Below, piece by piece: positions 1 through 11,130 of a DNA stretch of 64,000 nucleotides. Position 1 is the stretch's first letter; the number at the start of each line of letters is the position of its first letter. Under the pieces are notes generated by a model that saw only the letters and a program-made list of their open reading frames with translations, made no database searches and had not been told where the DNA came from. The stretch is taken from the NCBI GenBank assembly GCA_000827495.1, contig KN817526.1, positions 1 through 64,000 on the forward strand, read 5' to 3'. Source of the stretch: Hypholoma sublateritium FD-334 SS-4. Taxonomy: Eukaryota; Basidiomycota; Agaricomycetes; Agaricales; Strophariaceae. A program made the position numbers and the translations under genes.

Positions 1-592
1 AAGAGCGATGGTAGCCTCATCCCCGCTTGGGACAATTACCACGAGCTTCCTGTTGGAACCGTTGTTGGAATCGTGGCAACTATGCACGCATTTAACATCG
101 TAACGGCCCCCAATGTTTACAAGCGCGTGAGTGAATTTATATCCCAATGTCCCAAATAAATGTTGGGCTCATTAGTATCAGNTTTATCATCTAAGGGCGC
201 AAAGCGTGTTTGTTCTGTTCGACGCAGATGAGGAACACGAACCCGACACGGCCGTGCAAGAAGGTCCGTCCACACCGGCTGGGAAAAGTTTCGATGCAAC
301 AAAGGACTTTATTTCCTTGGTAAACAAACGAAAATCTCTGGCTCGCGAGCGCGAAGAAAGCCAGGTGGCCCTGGACACCCATCCCTCGCCGCACTCTGCT
401 GCTTCGCCGAGCGAACAGCTCCCAAGCCCTTTGAGCGACATTTCTGAGGCGAGTCAACCTGTCACTGCCGTTTCGAACGACTGCTCTGCCTCTGCAGCGG
501 ACGACGTGGTGATGGAGAATACTCCCGGCGCTGTAGAAGCTCAAGGGGGTAAGCTCTCAGCGAAAGCTAAGGGCAAGCGAAAGGCGTCTTAA
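1..592 (+). CDS. 3' end of an unrecognised gene (partial)
   Basis: The frame is open from the first base to 126, where a GTGAGT donor begins a 55-nt intron ending in CAG at 181. The frame resumes in phase 0 at 182 and stops at 590-592. The first base of the second exon is an N, so that residue is unknown. The visible protein has a hydrophobic stretch (LPVGTVVGIVATMHAFNIV) followed by a long Ser/Pro/Asp/Glu-rich, probably disordered tail that ends in a lysine-rich AKAKGKRKAS. The 5' part lies outside the window. I do not recognise the family; an SSAP-like interaction tail or nuclear role would be a guess. Confidence is in the gene model, not in a function. Confidence 0.6.
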
Positions 593-849
593 TTTATATT
601 TGAATTTGGGTTGTCACTCATTTCTCTACGTTCACGGTTTCGAATGTTGCTGCACTGTATTTGTATTATCATCCTGTAATAATATGTGCCGATTTCTATG
701 TGGCCGCGACTCGAAGTTTTTTGACAGGCGTCGATCTGATTAACCAGTAAGGATTGTGATCGGTGGTGCTTCGGGAGTATGATGATCGAGCCTGGATGTG
801 ATGTTACGCTGTTTATAAACGNGGTGGAAGATTAACCTCTGCAAGAATC

Positions 850-2698
850 ATGCCTGCTCTACTCCCTGGATTTTGGACCGTAACAGATCTCTTACTTTGC
901 GTGTTCGCACTCTTGCCCTGGAAGGAAGTCATGTCGTTGGCACACGTCAATCAGTTGTTATATGCAACAGCACAGGAGTTCGTGACCTCGCACATTAATA
1001 GGCTCCTGGTGAACTTTATACCTCGTGGACGAATCGCGCACCTGTGGGACGAAATGGAGAATACTGGTGGCGCAATTACAGGCGAGTTGCCTTTGGCACT
1101 GCTAGCTCACGGGCCTAGCTTCTATAAACCCATGGGCGTGATACTGGAGCTCGTGGTGCCGTTAGGTCAAACAGACAAAATCCTACGGTTGTTCAGCTCT
1201 ATTGGCTATAAAACTCTGAAAAAGGCTCCCGCCCAATTCAGCCTGTCAACATCCGCTGGGCTCAACAGCGTCTATTGTCTGCAGAAGAAAGTCCGTCGAA
1301 ATTATTCAAAGGTGAGTCTGTTCCCAATTCATCTGACGTTGTGCTGAAGGTATCATGTAGACTCGTACAGTGATTCTGAGAGAAAGCGCGCGGCCATCAT
1401 GCGTATTCGCCTTGCTGCACCTTTCGCGAACTGCAGAGATGAACGCCATCACCGCGCGAACAATTTTCAGTATCTACCCAGCGCATCTTCGCGAAAAGAT
1501 TACACTGCCAAATAATCTCCTTGGTGATGCTACCTGCGCGGCCTGGGATATGTATGACCGTCAGGGGATTCGTGACCTTCGTTCAAGAGCACTGCTGAAT
1601 ACCCCTTGCTACGACGACTGCCCTGCTTCTTTGAGGGCTACTACGGACTTGGTTGGTTTCGGACAGTTTGTGTTTTGCCCAGATAGAGGACCTCCTATGT
1701 CCAATCCGCAGTATATGTGGTCTCGCGATACGATGTGCTTGAACTTTTATTGCGACAATTATGCCTTGGTGCTCGACTTTTCGGAAATGCCCGCNGCTCC
1801 CGTCGATTTGTATTTGTTCAAAAATATGAATGGTACTTTTCACCTTCTTGAATTTCCCATGATTTCTTCGATGCTAATGAGTGTTTTGTTTTGTAGACAT
1901 GTTATTGTCTCTCTCGGTCTTCTCACAATCTACGTTGACGCAGTCTTTTCGTGACCATTTCGGACATTTTATGAATGCCATTTGTGAAGCTTATCATCTG
2001 GATGGCACATCGATACTGCTTGACGTGTTGAAAAAGGCTCACGCTGTCTTAGGTGGTTCTTGTGCTTTGTACCTCTTCTGTCCGACACCAGCCTGGCCAG
2101 AAAATTTGGACTTTTTCTTGCCTTATCAGTTGCTTATCAGAGCAACTTGTCCAACCCACTATCGGATTTCTTATACCTCCACGGTTATTGCCTCTGGCTG
2201 CAAGGAGCTTACATCGATTCGGCGTACTACGGGGAAATAGTCCATCACATCGAGCGCTACGTACATCCAACGTCAAAGCGGGCCGTTCGTCTGATTTACG
2301 CGATGAGCTCTTCGCCGCTNGGCCCATTACTGGATTCCCACAGCACATTGGTCATGAACTACGTGTCGTCGGATCATGCGGTGTGTCTGTACCCATCGTT
2401 AACTCTGCGAAAAGTCGGCGTCCGTTTGCAATCTCACGACCGCGCGATGAAGTCATTCGCGAAATACAAACGACGTGGATTCGTGTTGCGACCTCAGCTG
2501 CATACCTCTGTGCCTACGCACGTACACGAACTATCTACATTAACGAATCAGGACGCGCTTTGCATGGAGCTCGGCAAGTCAACGACGATATATGATGATG
2601 GGATTTCATGGTTACTACCTTCGGACGGTACCACCCGTGGGTTTCTCATGATAACCGACGAGGATGATTTTGGTGCGTCCTTTGCTGTGAGCGCTTGA
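850..2698 (+). pseudogene. F-box-like gene broken by an 11-bp insertion
   Basis: Three exons are visible: 850-1311, 1361-1832 and 1897-2698, with introns of 49 and 64 nt in phases 0 and 1. The N-terminus (residues about 10-50, with LLPWKEVMSLAHVNQLLY) resembles the F-box-like start of large agaricomycete families in which an F-box precedes a poorly conserved body; F-box proteins normally recruit substrates to SCF ubiquitin ligases. In the third exon the frame is lost at 2130-2140. Removing exactly those 11 bases rejoins FFLPYQ to SNLSNPLSDF, and the three exons then total 1725 nt (574 aa) ending at a normal stop. The rest has no other break, so inactivation looks recent. Two Ns (1794, 2320) fall in third codon positions or ambiguous codons and do not shift the frame. 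A sequencing error is the main alternative. Confidence 0.6.
2122..2140. repeat. 8-bp direct duplication with 3-bp spacer (possible transposon footprint)
   Basis: CTTATCAG occurs at 2122-2129 and again at 2133-2140, separated by TTG. The 11 added bases are the only lesion in the surrounding F-box-like gene. An 8-bp duplication with a few filler bases is what excision of an 8-bp-TSD transposon such as hAT leaves behind; replication slippage could also make it. Confidence 0.5.
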
Positions 2699-2886
2699 TG
2701 CTGTTTGCCTCATTTGAGCGACAGAAGTAATGATTGAGATGCATGGTAGCCAGAGGTTGAATATGTAGTAGATTTTGTTGTTTAAGCGGTGCTTGGCGGA
2801 TGTGCGGAGCCGAACACCTCTAATCACCTGACCTGGGGCGTCAAGAAAGAGACATTGTCTGACTGAAGTGCCAATGAGCAACCACC

Positions 2887-3276
2887 ATGTCTGTCTACGC
2901 CAACGACTTGCATAAATCGTCCTCGCTGGCATACACTATTTTCTGGTCCAAGGAACGCGCTCCGCCACGACATCTTGGAGAAACAGGCGACCTTTTTGTC
3001 TACGAGCACGGCAATCAACTTTTCTACAGGACAAAANGCGAAACACATACAATCGACGATGTTCAAACAACTTTCGGAGCCCGATGGCGTCCCGTCGACA
3101 CTACAGGTACTCAACATATCCTGCATCCATCCAATCATCATTACCGTCTAGTGGGTGCGCCGTCTGGTCCTGTGTGGAGAGGTTTCACGAAAAAAAACAA
3201 TGTGCCATTGGACTCAGCCGTCTTGATGTATTCGCATTTCGGTAACAAACGGGATTCTTTGTCCCCTGAATTATGA
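2887..3276 (+). CDS. Orphan 129-aa protein
   Basis: An uninterrupted frame of 129 codons starts at the ATG following ACCACC and ends at TGA. It lies 188 bp downstream of the broken F-box-like gene on the same strand. The product is soluble-looking, with many aromatic, His and Asp residues, no signal peptide and no membrane segment. One codon contains an N at 3037. I recognise no domain. It could be an independent small gene or a leftover exon of a larger one, since agaricomycete genes of this size are usually spliced and no intron is evident here. Confidence 0.4.
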   Translation: MSVYANDLHKSSSLAYTIFWSKERAPPRHLGETGDLFVYEHGNQLFYRTKXETHTIDDVQTTFGARWRPVDTTGTQHILHPSNHHYRLVGAPSGPVWRGFTKKNNVPLDSAVLMYSHFGNKRDSLSPEL

Positions 3277-3736
3277 ATGACCAGCTACGATGAGGGGGTA
3301 GTAGTGAAAAAACTGTATTAACAACGCTATGTATATTTAATGTGTTTGGGAAGTCTCGAACGCTTGGCGACCACTTAGCATGCGCGTAGTGGGCGCTGCC
3401 GCAAAGCGGCCTTGCGAAGCATTATTTGGAAGGGCAGAGGAACGGCGAAGTCTAAACCAAGAGTGTAATGAACATATGTGCTGGCCGAGCTTGCGCAACT
3501 TGCTGGGTCCGAGTCGGAGATATAATTTGTAAGCTGCAACTTTGCCGCGACGACGGCATCATGCGGCGTGCGCTATGTTGGCGCCGTTGTCCACGTCTGT
3601 TCTACGCTGAAATACAGTTGCTGCCTTATGCATACCAGGTATTCGTTGAAATATTGATTACATGGATATTAGACATATGTATCATTTATATAGTCAACAC
3701 TGGGGAGGGTGAGATTCGGACATCTGGATAGTTCAT
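3277..3736. other. Intergenic, no gene seen
   Basis: Convergent space between the 129-aa orphan and the vWA gene. A short frame at 3468-3731 has no coding character that I can defend. Confidence 0.5.
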
Positions 3737-5378
3737 TCAGTCGAAATAAGGCGCCAAGTCCCAGTCTTGCTCCTTTGTAAAAGTGCGACTGAGTGACTCG
3801 TAAATTTAGGAATCAAGAAGAAATATTCAGGAAGAAAGAATAGGTACTCACGTTGTAGACTCGACCTTTCTTCCCTTCTTAAAGTTGAACATATAGGTTG
3901 TGCTCAACCGAAATTTCGTCGGCTTTGGGCCTATCTGTTGCGGCTCCAGAGTACCGTTTTTCATCACACCGTTTTCAGAGTAGCTGTATTGGATGAATGC
4001 GTTCGATATATTTTTCAGGGTCACTCCGATTTCGTATGTCGGCCATGCCTGCTCGTTCGGCTGAATGATGAACTCTTCTGGGACTCGTGTCTGACCGACG
4101 GGTGCGAGCTAGCAACAGAAAAACTTATATTAGCCAGCACTCGAAGCAAAAGACCCTTAGAAGCAACGTACCCCGGATAGTTTATCACGACCTTCCGGAG
4201 TGTTCTTGGCATCGACCCATATCGCAATCGCCTCAGCGGCTTCCGGCGGCTCCTTGTACACCTCAGTTGATTGCAAAGTGGTAACTTTAACCTTTCTAGT
4301 CTGCATCAATTCGAAAAGTTTTTTAGATATATCGGTTTCGCTCATCCCTGCTTCGTGGAGCTCTGTGATCAGTGGTGCAAAGTCCGAAGCGAGTGAGCCG
4401 ATATCTGTTTGCTCTAATGCAAATCCGACTATCAACGGGCCCAACAAGTCGGCATTGGTCAAGGGGAGCATTGCGCCTCTGAATCCATTGAGTTAACGAA
4501 TGGTTGGTATCCCAAAGAATCTGTAGCGTGCTCACGAAGTGATTTTCGCAAGAGCCTTATAGAAGTCGTGTGCAAACTTAACGGAGGGCAAGAAAATAAA
4601 TGACGCGTTGATAATTGTAGAGCTTGAATCTAGAAAGCTTACCTCGTAACCGGCGTCCATCGTGGGCTCGCAGGCCACAAATAGCTACGGAAATTCTAGT
4701 AAGCATCACACAAGCAAACGTTGAACGGGAATAATACACGCTACTGACCACTACAATGTTACGTCTTTTCATAGCTCTTACTATAAAAAGAGGATCCTTT
4801 CCTGCCAACGACGTTAGTAAAACATACATTAAAAAAGGCTGGTCCAACCTACCATCAGGGTCTCCATCCCAGTAATCGTCATCTTCCTCCCCGATCCCGT
4901 GAGGAGGTGCATCAGTGATTACAACCACTACCTTTGCAGCGTCTTGTCTCCATTTCAGGGTCCGTACTTTATCGAGTGCCGCCGTTAATGCTTCCGGCCC
5001 GTCGTTCCCTCCATAGGCCGTCAGCGAACTTAGATTTCGCACCGTGTCGTTAACGCTACTCGTAAATCCGTTGAAGTCCTTGGTCACATATTCGTCTTCT
5101 TCGTTGTGATCGCGGTAAGCAATTACTGCTAGATGTAGGCCGTCGCCCTCGTCTAAGCGTCCTTGAAGCGCAATGCACACGTCTTTACATTTAGCAGCCG
5201 ACGCCGTGATGTATTTGTCTTGACTTTCGGTTGTATCCAAGACAAACGCTAGATCGCTGTAAGTCTCATTCAGCTCTTATAGGTCGTCGTCAGAGGTAAA
5301 CGTGGAACTGAACAGCTTTCGCCCCCCTTTGCTTCGCCTGCGTTGGCCTCCGATGTTTCTAGGATCTTTGGGAGGCAT
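3737..5378 (-). CDS. vWA-domain protein, copy A (406 aa)
   Basis: Eight exons, in coding order 5314-5378, 4853-5256, 4749-4801, 4643-4684, 4536-4576, 4172-4478, 3852-4108 and 3737-3788, total 1221 nt with consistent phases. Residues about 22-190 form a von Willebrand A domain: a first strand leading to DTTES (29-33) in the metal-site (MIDAS) position, then GGNDGPEAL and VVVITDAPPHG, as in the vWA of VWKA-type alpha-kinases. No kinase domain follows. A helical acidic segment beginning MLPLTNADLL comes next, and then a beta-rich C-terminal domain ending RTFTKEQDWDLAPYFD. The position that is Gly in copy B's DTTGS is Glu here. No signal peptide or membrane segment. The paralogue at 8555-10182 has the same exon number and phases. 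The molecular role is unknown; metal-dependent protein binding is the usual job of such domains. Confidence 0.85.
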
Positions 5379-6535
5379 ACTCTGGGATTGGTGTGGTGAG
5401 GTGGGGGAAAAGCCAAGCGAATGGTAAAAACTGGATATCTCAGGTGGTTTGTCAATAGTATGACTATGGCAGCGTGGATTAAATTGTCACCCTTATCAGT
5501 GACTCAATGGCCACATGAATATCGTACTCAGCAATCTTACGCGCCGCAGGCAAATATTTGTTTGAAGAAGATGGATATACACCACAGGAGTTACTTTAAG
5601 CGCCTCATTTAGTGGCGCCTTTGACAGCTGACTTGAGAAGAAGGAAGTAGGTACGCGCGCTATCCCATGAATCAATTAATGTGACTTCTATAAATAGAAG
5701 CGGGCGCTTAAACATAGTCAGACGACGTACCGCGGGTAGCATAACTAAGTAATCCATGCATGCTGAGTATGAATCAACTGATTATCCAGGGAACGCACGG
5801 AACATACTAAGTGTCATCCGACCAGTGACATGGGTAAATTGCTGTGAGGGCACGAATTAGGGTTTGTCCGGAATGCGGTCGCATTCTCATTTTGATGGCT
5901 TCTACCGTACTTGAACGGTGGGAATGAGCCAAATTACGAATGTGACCGCGAATGCGTCTCCGGACAGACTCTGATGTCGCCAATACAGATTTCGAAGTCT
6001 CAACTGCAAGTTGGATGCCTTTTCCATAGCTTATTTATAGAACGCTCCCAAGTGCCCAAGTGGGTATCTACACCAATCTTTCGACCGAGATCTGACCCTA
6101 CCTGGGAAACATTCCAAGTTGGGACTGACACCCTGGGACGAGCGCCTAAGTTAAATATACCCTGCGATAGGCGACTAATATGGCGGGTCAGCTTATCGAT
6201 TTTATCCGGTCCCAGTACTGACATATGATCTCCGAAACTAGATTGTATTAACTGTAGGAACTATCATGCTTGACAAGCTTCACTATCACAATTCTAGATA
6301 ATTATGACAGTGCCCGTCTTTAGAAACTGTTTTGAGTTCGGCGTTGAGAATGCTCCGGAGGTGTGAGGATCATGAGAAAATCTAAATGTTGGCGCCCTAG
6401 ATCCTATGTATCTGGAATTCCAAGCGCGGACTCCTGAACATTTTTACCCTCTACACTCATCGTCCCTTGGGTCAAAATTCCAGCACTTGTATCTTCACCA
6501 CAGCTGTCTGTATTTCGTCTTGCATCCCAGTCAAC
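5379..6535. other. Shared upstream region of the vWA-A / C2-1 divergent pair
   Basis: 1.16 kb between two divergent starts. I see no convincing ORF. Short imperfect repeats around CCAAGT / CTTGGG occur near 6050-6130. No clear TATA box next to either start. Confidence 0.4.
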
Positions 6536-7442
6536 ATGAATGCACCTGAGCCAGAATCTCCCATACGCTATCTATTAGAAGGTACATCATCATTATTCGT
6601 ACAGACTATTGCTCATGACAATGGTATTCTAGTTGTGAAAGCCACTATCACCGTCTGGATCCCAGGTGCAGGACTGATTCAAGGACTCGGAGTGCCCGCC
6701 AGAGGGCAAGCACTAGGCCAGGCATGGCTGCCCCAGACTTACCCCAGTCCATACTTGGTAATACGCCTGGCTGGAAAAGAAATATACTCAACAACACCTC
6801 AAATCCGATCGATTACACCTACATGGGACGCAAGCGTAAAATTGTGAGCTATGATGTTATTCTTGAAACGGAGCGCTACAACTATCATTCGAATATTGCT
6901 AGCACGTCAAGCGATCCTGGCTCCGAATTGATGGTCGAACTACACCATCGGAGCCATCTTCCGGGAATGTCGAGAACTCTCGGCAAAAGAGAAATTTCGA
7001 TAGAAGAGCTGGAGGAACTAACTATCTTCAGTACAGGTAATCGATTTATCTACTACACTGCTACGAAACTAAAGTGCACCTGCGTAGATCCATCGATCAA
7101 GTTATACGATAGTTCTGGCACCAACGAGACTGCGACTATCGTACTTCGGTTGAAGAACGACGAACCACCTCCTGCTCCCAAGCCAGCCATTCCCGCTAAT
7201 CTTGCTCCAGAATTACGGCCTGACTTTGTGCCACCTAAGCACCCGTCCGGGGCCAACAAGAAAATGCAAATGGTGGGGTATTCAAGTCAAGATGTTAGCA
7301 TGGAGCAGGTAATGCGCCGCTTTAATAGTGTGATTTATCACGTATACTGACCAATCTACATGATTAGGCCGAAAGAATCGTGCGGCAGATCTTATCTCGC
7401 GCATCCGCTAACGACTCGGATAACACAGTTCAAGAAGAGTAA
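6536..7442 (+). CDS. C2-domain protein, copy 1 (228 aa)
   Basis: Five exons, 6536-6581, 6633-6843, 6903-7036, 7088-7308 and 7368-7442, total 687 nt with intron phases 1, 2, 1, 0. Residues about 15-130 read as a C2 domain: PYLVIRLAGKEIY, then ITPTWDASVKF at the place of the usual T.NPxWNE..F strand, then an ELMVELHHR strand. C2 domains bind membranes, often with calcium; I cannot place all the calcium-binding aspartates. The C-terminal third is proline-rich (DEPPPAPKPAIP, PELRPDFVPPKHPSGA) and ends in an acidic tail. The gene faces away from vWA copy A. Its paralogue at 13052-13876 shares all four intron phases and an identical 134-nt third exon length. Confidence 0.8.
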
Positions 7443-8554
7443 GGGACCTAGTTGTAGTATATCAGAAATCGTTGACGTTTGTAAATGTATATTTGACTAT
7501 CAAAGTTGCGCCGAGTGTCGATTTATAACAGTATCGTTGCGTGAAACTCGAGCAAAGTACGTCGACACCATAAGATAGGCCAGACCTGAGCATGGAAACA
7601 AGATGAGCACTGCCAGCGATCTGAAGGGTTGCCCAGTCGAGGTCTGTCCGTCAAGCAATCCCAGCACAGAGCTCTCAGCGGCGCAGGTCGCGATGAAAAA
7701 GGTGGAATATGAAGGGGGCGAGCGACATCATAAGTGCCGCACCCGACGGGCTTGCAGATTCAGAGTGTGCGCAACGCGGAGGTGTGGAGAAGAAAAGCAT
7801 AGATCCCAGGCCCCGCGCGGTTGCCATGAATATTCGAAGGTATGTACCCTGGTATATCGGACAAAGCTCTGCTGCATGTAGCACGCGGCGTTTGCACATC
7901 GGACGGCAGCGACACGTGAGATGCATGGGCCCTTGGCGTGTTGAGAAATAGATGCGTGCATTGTGCGTACTTGTCGTCATCCCTGGAGCGTACTGCCAGC
8001 GCCGATGCGCGTCGAATGTGGGCAGGATACGCACCCCGGCTTGGATCAGTGCATCTGAGAGTGGATCACATCAGCTTTACCAGGGCGGGTGGTGTATTTA
8101 CCGCATATTTGTGCTTCGACGCACGTCGCACCCACCCATTCGCCGCCCGCATCCACCCACTTCTTAGCTCATGTTGTTCGGCCCTTGGACGGCGTGAGCG
8201 AAGCGGCTGAGGCTTGGAGTGCGGGATGCGCCGACTATGCGAGGAATGATACGCGCATTTGCACAAGGGTGGCTGACGCGGACGAAGTGTGAAATCAACT
8301 GTGGGAAAGGGTCACGTGTATCACCAAAACGCACTTGTCGACCTTGGCAATGGCGACTAGTGCTTACACCGTACTGAGTAAAGTAGATTATCAATCAATT
8401 ATCAATGAATATTATTTACCCGCAGAATATTGCGGATTCAGAGGGTGATTGAGGCAGGAAAAAAAATCGGCACGATTTAAGTAAGTCATGTTTTTTTCCA
8501 AGAGCATACAAAGTAACAGTCGCCGAAAGCCTTATGGTTACGACATCGACATGA
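7443..8554. other. Convergent gap with a doubtful small ORF
   Basis: Between the C2-1 gene and the 3' end of vWA copy B. An ATG at 7603 opens a 92-codon frame whose first half (MSTASDLKGCPVEVCPSSNP) looks codon-like, and an overlapping frame to 7951 is also open, so a small spliced gene is possible but I cannot fix exons. The rest is non-coding to my eye. Confidence 0.3.
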
Positions 8555-10182
8555 TCAAGAATCAAAATACACGGACAAGTCCCAGCTTTCTTCTTTGGTA
8601 AATGTGCGTCTAAAACATTTCCATAAATCGGTGGACAATTAATATGAGATGAATTTTAAGCTGAGAGAGCTCACGGAGTGGATTGAACGACTCTTCCTTT
8701 TTTCAAGCTGAAGAGGTATGGAGTGTTCGTCAGAAATGTAGTTGGATTTGGGCCTATCTGTTTCGGTTCAAGCTTTCCCGACTTCTGGACACCATTTTCC
8801 GGGTAGTAAAATAGAATGAAATCATCCCCGAGGTTCTTAAGTATGATAGAGACCTGGGTCTTAGGCCATGGCTCAGATACAGGTACTATAAATTCTGGGG
8901 GGACTCGATTCTGGTCCTGTGGTACCTGATAACTTGCGTGAGCCAAAGCATAAATTAAAATTTATAAAGAAGCAAACCCCTTGCATCTGGTCACGCCCTG
9001 CTTTTGTGCTCTTCGCATTCATCCATGTCAACACGTTCTTGCTGGCGGTTGGCGATTCCGAGTATACTGGGGTCGACTTCAAGGAAGTAACCTTGACGCT
9101 TCGGGACCGCATCAGCGCGAAGAGCTTGTTCACTATGTCGGCTTCGCTCATCCCCTCGCGATGAAATTGCGCGACCAACGGTTCGAACTCTGTAGTGAGT
9201 GAGTCCACTTCCAAGTGCTCCAGCGCAAACCCGACTATCAGCGGCGCCAGAATTTCCGTGTTGGTCAAAGGAAGCATCGACCCCCTGGCGGACATAGCGA
9301 TTGATGAGTATTTAAAAACAGATATAAGCTATTCCTCACGATGTAAGCTTCGCAAGGGCCATGTAAAAATCGTGTGCAAACTAGGATCCATGTAAGAGAA
9401 TGTTCCTTGAGAGCACTATGTACACAGCTTACCGTGTAATGATTGCTCAAAGTCGGCTCGCAGGCAACGAAGAACTAATATATTTGTTGATTATTCGTAC
9501 GTTAGAAGACAATCATACTACGATGACAGAACTTACGATTGCTATTCCGCGTCTTGCCATGGTCCTCGCTATCATCAAAGGATCCTTTCCTTTAAAGAGC
9601 TACTGTAAATCGCAATTTGGAAAAATAGTATGTGCGGCAGCGTACCATCAGGATCCCCGTCTTTGTAAAAGTCCCCGAGCTCCCCAATTCCGTGAGGTGG
9701 AGCGTCAGTGATTATAACGGCCACTTTTGCAGAATCTCTTCGCCATTTGAGATTCATGGCGTTGCTGAGAGCTGCTGCCAATGCTTCTGGGCCATCTCCT
9801 CCCCCGGAAGCCACCAACGTGCCCAGATTCTGGACAACAGAATCCACATTATTAGTGAACCCATTGAAGTCTTGGGTGACATATTCATCGCCCTGGCCTT
9901 GGTCACGAAAGGCGATAACTGCTAGGTGGAGTCCATCGTTCTCTTCGACCTTCCCGGATTTCTGCAGGGCATAACATACGTCCTTGCAACGAGTAAGGGA
10001 AGCCTCTATGTATTTTCCTTGACTCCCTGTTGTGTCCTGGATGAATACAAGATCCCTACAGCCAATATTCAATATTCAGTGCGCAGCTGAGTAGCGAGAT
10101 ATGTAGCAAACCACACATACAGCTTTCGTGCACCTCTGGTACGCCGGTTCTGGCCTCTGACATTCTTTGGATCGTTTGTCAT
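8555..10182 (-). CDS. vWA-domain protein, copy B (406 aa)
   Basis: Eight exons, in coding order 10121-10182, 9646-10055, 9537-9589, 9433-9474, 9340-9380, 8978-9284, 8675-8925 and 8555-8609, total 1221 nt, the same length as copy A; exons 3 to 6 are identical in size. The vWA domain starts DLVFIQDTTGS (MIDAS residues 28-32) and contains GGGDGPEALAAAL and IITDAPPHGIGEL. It is followed by the acidic helical segment (MLPLTNTEILAPLIV) and a beta-rich C-terminal domain with NRVPPEF and LEPKQIGPNP, ending RTFTKEESWDLSVYFDS. One acceptor (…TTTAAAG at 9590) is atypical but gives the same protein junction as in copy A (GDPDGKDPL). All frames are intact, so both copies are probably expressed. Role unknown. 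Confidence 0.85.
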
Positions 10183-10918
10183 GCTCGAAGGATTACTGGA
10201 CTAGAATCCAATGACGTGAAAAGAGCCGGAGTATCTTATGTGTCCTTTAGATCGCAGGTTTCTCGATATGTAAGTATGAATGACCCTCCGCATGTTACCG
10301 TTTTCGGTGAGAATACTTTTTTCTCAAGATGACACACCAAAATTGAGTCTGGCGTGGGACGGGCGCTTAACCGTGGAAGGTCCGGTCAATGATATCGTGA
10401 GTGTGAAAATTTGCTGGCCCATTGGAGTTAAGTACAGCCGACGATCTACGATAGATAAATCTGCTAGAGTCCGGGGTGTCATCTGCACAGTATTCATGGA
10501 GAAATTCGGCGACGTTCTGGGTTTAGCTAGTTGACACGCTTCTGATTGATACTCCCAATGTCAGAAGCAGCTATCTATCCACTTCAACGCACAGATATGT
10601 GCCACGCTGCAACTTCTGAGAATCATCTTTGTCATGGGACTTGTTTCAGGCTCACGGACTAATCATGTTCGAGCCTCATGGGTAAACCTGGGGCTTTGTC
10701 AATTCTTTACAGTAAATAATTCAAATGAACCACCACACCCTTCATTCAGTATAGCATCACCGGAAGTTGAGAAGCGATTTCAATGCATCAGAATATAAAT
10801 CTTCACGTGAAGTAACGAGCGATGTGTATGGTCCCCCCTTCTCCGACAGGCGTGTAGCTAGAAATTACCTCCGGCTCTTAACAGGTAGCTTATGATAAAT
10901 AATGACGAAGGGACTCAC
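10183..10918. other. Gap upstream of vWA copy B
   Basis: An 84-codon plus-strand frame at 10280-10534 has no recognisable domain and no paralogue in the cluster. I see no other gene. Confidence 0.35.
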
Positions 10919-11130
10919 GTTGTCCTCCGCACATTTTTCCCCTTGGTCATCGTGATTCCGTGCGTCTCATTAAAGGTTAAGCTGACTCTGCGCATAGAAT
11001 TTGGATGCACGTATTCGTCAAAGTTTATGTCGCCGATTTCTACACGAATGGTATCGCTAGAGGTGTTGGTAAGAGTGACCATAATGTGCGAGGCTGTCAA
11101 TCGATTGGAGGGAAGTAGAATTTTATGTCG
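10919..11130 (-). pseudogene. Fragment of a third vWA-family gene (C-terminal domain exon)
   Basis: The minus strand reads through one open segment that aligns with the penultimate exon of the two vWA genes: ASHIMVTLTNTSSDTIRV matches the TYEIGVTLKNISNAF strand of copy A, and KGKNVRRTT matches KGRKVESTT, followed by the same GTGAGT donor at the same phase. The flanking exons, the vWA domain and the final RTFTKE exon are not present. This is a relic exon, oriented like copies A and B. Confidence 0.6.

Noticed and set aside
2129..2140. 12-nt GT..AG interval as a micro-intron in the F-box-like gene
   Set aside because: Removing 12 bases would not restore the frame, and spliceosomal introns this short are not known in fungi.
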